The notes beneath the pieces were generated by a model, which did no database searches, was not told the origin of the DNA, and was given only the letters and a program-made list of their open reading frames with translations. This document shows positions 55,926 through 64,000 of a DNA stretch of 64,000 bases, piece after piece (the stretch's first letter is position 1; the number at the start of each line of letters is the position of its first letter). Source of the stretch: Lepus europaeus (Eukaryota > Chordata > Mammalia > Lagomorpha > Leporidae). Made by a program: the position numbers and the translations under genes. The stretch is from NCBI RefSeq assembly GCF_033115175.1, contig NC_084844.1:36303885-36367884 (forward strand). Direction: 5' to 3'.

Positions 55926-56538
55926 CCTTGCTCTGATGAAGCCAGTTCACACATCATGAAGCCATATCAAGCAGCCCAGAAGCCACGGAACTAAGGTCTC
56001 TTTGCCAAAAACTATGTAAATAAACCTTCATAAAAGTAGTTGCTCCAGGGCCTGGCAATGCTGCTGCCTGCAGTACCAGTATCCCAAAGTTCGTGTTCCA
56101 GCTACTCTTCTTCTGATCCAGCTCTCTGCTAATGGGTTGGGAAAGCAGAAGACGGCCCAATTGTTTGGGTCTCTGCACCCACATGGAAGACAGGGAAGAA
56201 GCTCCTGGCTCCTGGCTTCCTGGCTGTTACGGCAATTTGAGGAATGAAACAGTGGATGGCAGATCTCTCTCATCAATCTCTCTCTCTCTCTCTCTCTCTG
56301 TAACTCTGCCTTTCAAATAAATAAAATGTTAAAAAAAAAATATGCATGCTCTAACTCAATTCAAGCTTTCAGATGATTACTGATATCCTGCCTGCAACTA
56401 CATGAGAGACTCAAAGGCAAGACTTCCCAGGCTAAGCTGCTCCCGGATTCCTGAACCACAGAAACTATGTGAGACAAGAAATGTCTTCAACTGCTAAGTC
56501 TCGAAGTATTCTGTTACACAGCAGTAAGGCAACTAATA
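55926..56538 (+). mobile_element. MLT1-like LTR (ERVL-MaLR) split by a CSINE
   Basis: Left part 55,926-56,045 (gatgaagccagttcacacat, aagcagcccagaagccacgg); right part about 56,342-56,538 (caagctttcagatgattact, catgagagactcaaaggcaa, cacagaaactatgtgagaca, ending gcaactaataga). The order and terminal phrase match MLT1 LTRs. No coding region. Confidence 0.7.
56046..56340 (+). mobile_element. CSINE nested in an MLT1-like LTR
   Basis: Plus copy with shortened head and a doubled tggctcctggcttcctggct; ends in aaataaataaaatg and poly(A). Confidence 0.87.
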
Positions 56539-56539
56539 G

Positions 56540-56936
56540 AGTAAGATTGTAATATATGGTATAATCACTTGTGGAGAAAATTAGCAATATCTGATAGAAC
56601 TAAAGACACAGATATCCATGAACTTAATTTCCAAACTGGTTTGCATGGATGGGCTCATGAGTGTGGCCTTGGGATAGCAAGACAGGTCCTGAAAGGCTAG
56701 GGATTCCAGGCTAATTAACTATAACCTCAAGGAGCCTCCTCTGTTTATTGCAGAAATATAATCATCTTATACAAGAGTCATGGTAGAAAATAGTTGGCAA
56801 GTAACACTATGATCCAACAATCACACTTCTAATTACGTACCTTACAGAAATCTCATACACGTATACAAAAAAGGTATTTACTGCAGCTTTTTCCATAATA
56901 GCAAATGCTTCAACATAACATTTATAAGTTTATCAA
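56540..56936 (+). mobile_element. Old L1 remnant
   Basis: L1-like phrases tatgatccaacaatcacact, aaaggtatttactgcagctt and ccataatagcaaatgcttca. Non-coding, diverged; the left part is less certain. Confidence 0.5.
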
Positions 56937-56937
56937 T

Positions 56938-57275
56938 GAGGGTCAATGCTGTGGTGTAACAGGTTAAAAACCTGGCCTACAGTGCTGGAATACTATATGG
57001 GCGCCAGTTCGTGTCCCAGCTACTCCACTTCTGATCTAACTCTGTGCTAGCACACCTGGGAAGGCAGTGGAGGATGGCCCAAGTAGTTGGGCTCCTGAGC
57101 CCACATGGGAGACCTGAAAGAGGCACCTGGAAGAGGCACCTGGTTCCTAGCTTCGAATCAGCTCAGCTCCGGCCATTGTAACCATTTGGGGAGTGGGTCA
57201 GCAGATGGAAGACCTCTCTCTCTCTCTACCTCTCTGTAACTCTTTCAAATAAATAAATAAATCTTAGGAAAAAAA
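56938..57275 (+). mobile_element. CSINE, common group
   Basis: Plus copy with a small local duplication (gaaagaggcacctggaagag). Ends tttcaaataaataaataaatc. Confidence 0.87.
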
Positions 57276-57332
57276 GTTCACTAATCACAATATGGAATAA
57301 GGAAACAGTTTCATATTAAAAATAAATATATC

Positions 57333-57603
57333 CCGGTTGCCCCTCTTCCAGGCCAGCTCTCTGCTGTGGCCAGGGAGTGCAGTGGAGGATGGCCCAAGTG
57401 TTTGGGCTCTGCACCCCATGGGAGACCAGGAGAAGCACCTGGCTCCTGCCATCGGAACAGCGCGGTGCGCCGGCCGCAGCGCGCTACCGCGGCGGCCATT
57501 GGAGGGTGAACCAACGGCAAAAGGAAGACCTTTCTCTCTGTCTCTCTCTCACTGTCCACTCTGCCTGTCCAAAAAAAAAAAATAAATAAAATAAATAAAT
57601 AAA
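57333..57603 (+). mobile_element. Young CSINE, 5'-truncated
   Basis: Begins at ccggttgcccctcttccagg and lacks the tRNA-like head. AAATAAATATATC occurs at about 57,320-57,332 and at the end of the tail (to 57,617), so it was truncated at insertion. The tail has become an AAAT repeat. Confidence 0.9.
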
Positions 57604-57617
57604 TAAATAAATATATC

Positions 57618-57964
57618 AGTTGATGACTGAATTAAAACCATACTTATAAACATGATTAAATTTCAAAAACAATAATCAGGGCAAATAGCAAGCAAGCTGA
57701 AAAAGCTGCTTTGATTACAATGGAAAGCTGATCCAAAGATCAAAAATTTTAACAATATTTCCACAAATACTCAGAACTGTAAGAGAACCTCAACGTCTTC
57801 TATTCTGTAGGTTTCTAGGCTATATTAGATTTCTGCTAATCACAGTGAATGGCCTTTTATCCACCTGAACACTTTTGGTGACAGCAAAGGTCACTACAAA
57901 GAACAAAATTATCATTTTTGTCAGCTGGGATAATTCTCTTTTTCTTCTTTTTTTTGCCTACCAC
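57618..57964. other. PPM1D intron 3, no recognised element
   Basis: No SINE or exon seen. Confidence 0.4.
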
Positions 57965-57967
57965 ACT

Positions 57968-58305
57968 TTCTTTTTTTTTTTTTTTTTTGGACAGGCAGAG
58001 TTAGACAGAGAGAGAGAGAAACAGAGAGAAAGGTCTTCCTTTTCCATTGGTTCACCCCCAAAATGGCCGCCACGGTCGGCGCACTGCGCCAATCCAAAGC
58101 CAGGAGCCAGGTGCTTCCTCTTGGTCTCCCATGCGGGTGCAGGGCCCAAGGACCTGGGCCATCCTCCACTGCCTTCCCGGGCCACAGCAGAGAGCTGGAC
58201 TGGAAGAGGGGCAACCGGGACAGAATCCAGTGCCCCGACCGGGACTAGAACCCGGGGTGTCGGCGCCACAGGCGGAGAATTAGCCAAGTGAGCCACGGTG
58301 CTGGC
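57968..58305 (-). mobile_element. Young GC-rich CSINE
   Basis: Minus copy from a 20-base T run to gccacggtgctggcc; cacactttct / ccacttttct flanks suggest an imperfect duplication. Confidence 0.9.
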
Positions 58306-58569
58306 CACTTTTCTCTTTTTAATTCCTTTGTTATATGGAGCCCAAGCTGAGTTCACAGTGCTGTAGGTGGATTCTGTACACCCCATTCTGGATTTTCAAC
58401 TTACAGTCACTATATTTTCTCTCCACCTCAACTGAAAACCTTGCCTCAGCAGACCTCAGTCTTTGCCTTTGTATTCTAGCAACTGCCAAAAGACCACTGT
58501 GAGGATAATTTTTGTTTTACTAAAAAACAGCTAAAACCTCTCTCTCTCTTTTTTTTTTAATAATCTGGT

Positions 58570-58870
58570 TGGGGCTAGTGTAGTGGCACAGTGAGCTAAA
58601 CTGCCCTTTGTAATACCAGCATCCCATACCAAGAGCACCGGTTCAAGTACTGACTGTTCCACTTCTGAACCAGTTCCCTGATAAACCTCCTGGGAAGGTA
58701 GCAGATGGCCCCAGCACTTGGACCCTTGTCACTCTTGTGGGAGACCCAGAGAGAACTCGGGTGAGCTAGCTTTAGCCTAGACCAATCCTGGCCATCCATT
58801 TGTGGAGTGAAACAGTAGATGGAAGGTAACTCGCTCTCTCAACTCTGTCTTTCAAATAAATAACCTTTCC
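58570..58870 (+). mobile_element. CSINE, common group
   Basis: Plus copy from ttggggctagtgtagtggca to ctttcaaataaataacc. Confidence 0.84.
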
Positions 58871-58880
58871 AAATTTTCTT

Positions 58881-59457
58881 TTGTCAATTTAGGAGACTGT
58901 GTTGAATAAAGCTGTACTCAAAGGCAACAACATGGACTCAGTCAATGTACTAGATCTGCTAAGGAAATTTCTTAAGTAATAACTAGAAATAATCCCCACC
59001 TTCTTGTCATTTTTTAAAGCATACAAAAAATGAATAACATCAGCAGAACACAGAGAACATTCAGTTTGTTAGTTTTCTTCCTTCTACAAAAACAGTTTAT
59101 AATCATCTCCTAGTTGGTTACTCTTCTCTGGATATATTTCTAGGTAACAGAGTCTAGTGGTATATCTACCATTTCTGTGTTCTGAATACTCTACTATTAT
59201 TGTGTTCTAAGACTACATTATTTTTTATGGCCATATTACACTTAACACTGCTGGATCATATACGTTCATGACTAACCATCTAAAAAAAAATCCCTAGTTT
59301 TTCATATGAAATGCTACTGTGAAAGCAGAAATATTCCAAATAGTAATGCTCTGAATCTCAGACTGGTAGCTTAATAAAATTTCATGTTATTAATTTTAGT
59401 CTAACTTTCAAATACGTTCCTGAAATAATTTCAAATGTCTAAAATGTTGCAAAGATA
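58881..59457. other. PPM1D intron 3, no recognised element
   Basis: About 580 bp; faint L1-like phrases (tctagtggtatatctaccat, ggccatattacacttaacac) but not assignable. Confidence 0.4.
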
Positions 59458-59765
59458 GAAGGGGCAACAGTTTGGTGAAGTAGTTACTATACTGCTTGGG
59501 ACATCCATACCCAGTATCAGAGTGCCTGGATTCAAGTACTGGCTCTGTTCTGTTCAGCTTCATGTTCATGTGCCCCATGGGAGGCAGTAGGTGATGGCTC
59601 AAGTAGTTTGGAACCTACCACCTACTTGGGGGAACTGGATTAAGTTTGTGGCTTCTGCCTTCAACTTTAGCTGTTGTTGGGCATTTGGGGATGACCCAGC
59701 AGATGAGAGACATCTGCCTTTCAAATAATAAAATAGTAAATAAACATTTTTTAAAATAATAGAAA
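59458..59765 (+). mobile_element. Older C-type SINE
   Basis: Plus copy: aggggcaacagtttggtgaa head and cagagtgcctggattcaagt. Confidence 0.76.
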
Positions 59766-59822
59766 TAAGATGAAAAACACCTGGTATTAAATACCTTTAG
59801 CCCTAAGTTCCTCAATGTATAT

Positions 59823-60480
59823 TTTATTTATTTACTTTTTAAGATTTGTTTTATCTATTTTGAAAGTTAGAGTTACAGAGAGAAAAAGAGATTTTCCATC
59901 TGCTGGTTCCCCAGATGGCTACAATGACCAGGGCTGAGCCAGGCCAAAGCCAGGAGCCAGGAGCTTTATTCAGGTGTTCCACATGAGTAGAAAGGGCCCA
60001 AGCATTTTTTTTTTTTTTTTTTTTAGATTTTATTTATTATTTGAAAGAGTTACAGAGAGAGGGGAAAGACAGAGAGAGGTCTTCCATCTTCTGGTTCACT
60101 CCCCAGATGGCCACAACAGCCAGAGCTGCGCCGATCCAAAGCCAGGAGCCAGGAGCTTCTTCTGTGTCTCCCACGCGGGCGCGGGGAACCAAGGACTTGC
60201 TTTCCCCAGCCATAGCAGAGAGCTGGATTGGAAGAGCAGCAGCCGGGACTAGAACCAGTGCCTATATGGGATGCCAGTGCTTCAGGCCAGGACATTAACC
60301 CACAGCGCCACAGCACTAGATCCGGGCCCAAGTATTAATAGGGCCATCTTCCCCTGCTTTTTTTCAGGCCATTAGCAGGAAGCTGGTTCGAAGTGGAGCA
60401 GCTGGGACACAAACAGGCACTCACATGGTATGCCAGCATTGCAGGCAGCAGCTTTACCTGCCACACCACAATGTTGGCCC
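59823..60480 (-). mobile_element. CSINE split by another CSINE
   Basis: Minus copy, 59,823-60,006 and 60,337-60,480. Its own duplication CTCAATGT is at 59,811-59,818 and 60,482-60,489. Confidence 0.87.
60007..60323 (-). mobile_element. CSINE nested in a CSINE, 13-bp TSD
   Basis: Minus copy flanked by GGGCCCAAGCATT / GGGCCCAAGTATT (59,994-60,006 and 60,324-60,336), derived from the host's own sequence. Confidence 0.92.
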
Positions 60481-60516
60481 ACTCAATGTGCATTTTCTAA
60501 GACTAAAGATGTTCTC

Positions 60517-60826
60517 CTGGGGCTGGCACTGTGGCATAGCAGGTAAAGCCTCCACTTGCAGTGCCAGAACCCCTATGGGTGTCTGTTCAAGTCCCAGTTG
60601 CTCCACTTCCAATAAGCTCTCTGCTATGGCCTAGGAAAGCAGCAGAGGATGGCCCAAGTCCTTGGGCCCTTGAGCCCACATAGGAGATCTGGAAGAAGCT
60701 CCAGATTCTTGGCTTTGAATCAGCTTAGCTCTGGCCACTGCGGCCATTTCAGGAGTGAACCAGTGGATGAAAGATCTCTCTCTCTTTGCCTCTGTAACTC
60801 TTGCCTTTCAAATAAATAAATCTTAA
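60517..60826 (+). mobile_element. CSINE with (AT)n at the tail
   Basis: Plus copy; the tail runs into an AT repeat at about 60,827-60,857, then a likely duplicated ttctcct. Confidence 0.87.
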
Positions 60827-60857
60827 ATATATATATATATATACACATATATATATA
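60827..60857. repeat. (AT)n microsatellite
   Basis: About 15 AT units with one CAC interruption after a SINE tail. Confidence 0.9.
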
Positions 60858-61049
60858 TTCTCCTACATAACCAAAATACAAATATTAGCTTCATAAATCT
60901 TCAATTCATCTACTTCCACTATCCACATTCCAAATTATCAGGTGTCCTAATAACATCCCTTACTGGATACAGTCTGGGGTCAGGAACAGGATATACTTGT
61001 TAACATTTCTTCAGACTCCTTCAGTCTGGACTGAGGTTATGTATTCTCA

Positions 61050-61335
61050 CTTTTGTTGTTTTCATTTTATTTGAAAGGCAGAAAAAGAGACAACACAGAT
61101 GGAAATGTTTCACCCACTGGCTCACTTCCTCAAATGTCAAGAACAGCTGGGGCTAGGGACTCAATCCAGGTCTCCAATATGGGTGGCAGGAATTCAAGTA
61201 CTTGGCGCTGTCACCCAATGACTCTTAGGATGTACATCAGAAGGAAGCTGAGTCAACAGGTAGAGCAAGGATTCAAACCCAGGTATTCCAATGTGGATGT
61301 GGGTGTCTTAACCACTGTCCTCACACTACATAGGA
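61050..61335 (-). mobile_element. Older C-type SINE
   Basis: Minus copy: ttttatttgaaaggcagaaa start, cccaggtattccaatgtgga near the head. Confidence 0.76.
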
Positions 61336-61669
61336 GATATTGTGTCCTCTGTGTGTAGCACATCTGAAGGTACATATTGTCCAACTATCACTCTTTAGGT
61401 GAGGTTAATTTTGATCACCCACTTGTTGCCTGGCTTCACTACTGCCTAACTGCTATTTTTCTGTGAAAAGACACTTTAAGACAGTGTTAATATCCTGCTG
61501 CCTAAGAACTTTTAAGCATTTTGTATAATATAAAAATACTCTATTTCTTTCCCCAAGGAGTTATAAATGTTAAACAAGCTAAGGAAGAAAGAGCATCATG
61601 TAAATCAAGATCTCTCCCTCTAATAAATTCCAAACTCTCTACACAAAAGGTATACTACAAGGAACGGGT
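61336..61669. other. PPM1D intron 3, no recognised element
   Basis: No SINE or exon seen. Confidence 0.4.
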
Positions 61670-62060
61670 ATTACTTGTTTCTGCATTACTGCAACAACAT
61701 ACCTAAGGCAGGGTAACTTCACAAAGTAAAGAGGCTTATTGAGCTCTTCATTTATGTAGGAGATTTAAGGGCACAAGGTCAGCATCAGCTGAGTGAAGAG
61801 CACATGCAAGAGTATGAGATCACATTTCAAAACAGAGAGCCAGAGAAAAATTGGGTGGGGCCAGGCTCAGGCTCTAAACAACCCTCTCACAAGAACTATC
61901 CATTGTCCCACACAGAATACCTTATTCTCTTCTGAGGGCAGGACCACCAGTGACCTAAAGACTTCCCAGGAGCCCTCATCTCTTAAAGGCCCACTCGGAC
62001 TCCAAACACTACCACCCTGGGGACCAAGCTCCCTATATATGAACGTTTAAGAGGGGAGAA
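61670..62060 (+). mobile_element. MaLR-type LTR-like segment (tentative)
   Basis: tttctgcattactgcaacaa, cctaaggcagggtaacttca, then ctctcacaagaactatccat, aaggcccactcggactccaa and tggggaccaagctccctata follow the order of ERVL-MaLR LTRs. No coding capacity; ends not defined. Confidence 0.45.
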
Positions 62061-62584
62061 CAATTATCTAAACTCCCAAACTCCGAATTCATTGAATGCT
62101 GTTATTATCTAGTGTCCATCACCTTACCTTGTACCACTTCAATAAAAAACAAAAATGTATGTAACAGATAAATGACCTCGTAGCAGTTCAAAAGAAAAAT
62201 ATCTGGAGATCTGAGCTTAATGAGCCAATACTGTGATAAAAATATTGAGAGCTAATGACAGGATTTCAGGATTCTATTAGTGGAAGCACAATGCTCAGGT
62301 AACAGAACTAAACATTTCGTTTGTACTTCAAACTGGTTGGACTGTATCTGTAGGGTGGACTCAATTATGTAACCACGTTTATTAAATAACTACAGTGACA
62401 TGACAAGTAGGATGAAGAATCTGAAATTAGCATTCTAGCTATAGGAAAGACTAAAGAAACATGTCACCCAATTTTAAATAGGTAAATGTCACTGTGCAAT
62501 AGGTAAAATAAATACACTTCCCTGTTTTCACTTCAGCAAATCAAACTAAGTCTAATATCTGAAAAAATCATGATGATAGATTTT
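62061..62584. other. PPM1D intron 3, no recognised element
   Basis: AT-rich; no exon or repeat recognised. Confidence 0.4.
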
Positions 62585-62880
62585 CTAAAAAAGGTTTATT
62601 TATTTGAAAAGCAAAGTAACTGAGAAGGAGAAATACAAACAAAGACTTTCCAGCAGCAGCTCTACTCCCCAAAACGCCAAAACGACCAGGGCTGGCTCAG
62701 GCCATTGGGGTCTTCCTCATGGGTGGCAGAGGCCCACGTATTTGGCCCATCTTCCATTGCTTTCTCAGGCCCATTAGCAAGGAGCCAGATTGGAAGCAGA
62801 GTGGCTGGGACTCAAACCAGCTACCAGATACGTTATGGGATTTCTGTGTCAATGTGTTGTAAGCTATAGCTTATCCCAGG
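62585..62880 (-). mobile_element. CSINE, diverged
   Basis: Minus copy from aaaggtttatttatttgaaa to about gctatagcttatccc. Confidence 0.75.
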
Positions 62881-63452
62881 GTGCCCAAAATCAGCCTAGA
62901 AGGCAGATTTTTAACTCACAATAAAAATAAGTCAATTAATTTAAGAGTGTGTACCTTGAAACATTAAGATTATTGAATACATTCAAGCAGGGGTTGAATT
63001 ATTTCTCTGTATTTTTCTTTGCCTGTTATATAATAAACAAAATTTCTAATAAAAAATTACATAAGACTAAGAACAACTATATACTCCCTTTCTAAATTCA
63101 ACTATTGACATGTTTCCTTCTTTGCTTTACCACTTTCTATCTCTATCTATATGGGAAAGAGGCAGAAGTGAGGAAGAAACCCAGAGAAACTATCACTGGA
63201 CTATGCTATAAGTGGACTGAGAAGTAACATATGAACCAGAAAAACCAGCTGATTTTTTTCCCCATCTCTCTAGAAGCCCTTCCCTTCTTCTCCTGCAAAA
63301 TCACTTAAGGGTTTCAAGGATCTCTTGAAATGCTTGGCATACACACTCACACACAAAATAAACTAGCATCTACTTTCTAAATTGAAGGTTCACCTTACTT
63401 TTGAATCTACAGTAAGATTTTGCCTTCAGCCCATTAAGTTCCCCATAAAAAT
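62881..63452. other. PPM1D intron 3, no recognised element
   Basis: No PPM1D exon 3 sequence found here on the minus strand. Confidence 0.4.
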
Positions 63453-63460
63453 ACCCTCTA

Positions 63461-63797
63461 GGGGCCAGCGCTGAGGCGTAGTGGGTAAAGCTGCCACCTG
63501 GAGTGCCGGCATCCCATATGGACACCGGTTCGAGTCCCAGCTGCTCCATTTCTGATCTAGCTCTCTGGTATGGCCTGGGAAAGCAGCAGAAGATTGCCTA
63601 AGTCCTTGGGCTCCATACCCACGTGGGAGACCTGGAAGAAGCTCCTGGCTCCTGATCGGCACAGCTCCGGCCGTTGCAGCCAACTGGGGAGTGGACTAGC
63701 GGATAGAAGACCTTTCTCTCTCTCTCTCTCTGCCTCTCCTTCTCTCTCTGTAACTCTTTCAAATAAATAAATCATTAACAAAAAAAAAAAAAAAAAC
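63461..63797 (+). mobile_element. CSINE with TSD
   Basis: Plus copy flanked by ACCCTCTA (63,453-63,460 and 63,802-63,809). Confidence 0.9.
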
Positions 63798-64000
63798 CAA
63801 CACCCTCTATTTCAGCAATATTAGTTCCTAGAGTCTCCTGCCCTCTTTCAGTATACAAACATTACAAATGGGAGTGGTCAATCTGAAACATACGACCTAT
63901 CTGAAACATAAGCAAGAGCTGACTATCATCTTCCCTATGTTGTTCCTTGCTAACAACTGGAAAATTGTTATCACATGCTTATGCAACTGCCCCTCAGTAT

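Overview
This is nuclear DNA from a mammal, almost certainly a lagomorph and most likely rabbit. The evidence is a very dense population (roughly 100 copies in 64 kb) of the tRNA-derived C-type SINE (CSINE) typical of lagomorphs. Its 5' end reads GGGGCCAGCGCTGTGGCGCA or a GC-rich variant, it has a pyrimidine-rich 3' part, and it ends in AAATAAATAAATCTTT or poly(A). The window also holds spliced vertebrate gene exons with GT-AG borders and older mammalian repeats (L1, L2, MLT1-like LTR, hAT MITEs). There are no bacterial operons, CRISPR arrays or phage genes.

Two protein genes are present, both on the minus strand and in the same order as around human 17q23: PPM1D followed by BCAS3. PPM1D (Wip1 phosphatase) occupies about 35,130-64,000 and is cut by the right edge. 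Its last three coding exons are intact at 45,233-45,423, 40,857-41,099 and 36,048-36,605, with a SINE-free 3'UTR and an AATAAA signal at 35,152-35,157. Earlier exons are not in the window, so intron 3 is at least 18.6 kb here. About 10 kb of intergenic repeats separates its 3' end from a CpG island (about 24,400-25,700), which holds the BCAS3 promoter. The first three BCAS3 coding exons follow at 22,947-23,034 (start codon at 23,027-23,029), 16,903-16,957 and 7,096-7,171. The rest of BCAS3 lies beyond the left edge. All joined exon phases agree.

Most other sequence is repeat. I separate a young GC-rich CSINE group (about 15 copies, ending directly in poly(A), several with near-perfect target-site duplications), a common group, and an older group with a different 5' part. 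Many copies are nested or fused, so their order of insertion can be read. Other elements are a processed ZNF706 pseudogene in a BCAS3 intron (1,532-1,975), a 277-bp solo LTR inside a SINE with a 5-bp duplication (15,931-16,207), a hAT-type MITE with 8-bp duplications just past the PPM1D poly(A) site, a MER1-like MITE, L1 and L2 remnants, an MLT1-like LTR split by a SINE, and a degenerate LTR-like segment near 3.2-4.1 kb.

I found no undescribed biological system. The points most worth a second look concern CSINE biology (dimers that appear to have moved as one unit, repeat insertion into one target, tail-to-tail fusions, inverted pairs inside PPM1D), the solo LTR and the ZNF706 retrocopy. SINE borders without a stated duplication are good to about 10-20 bases.
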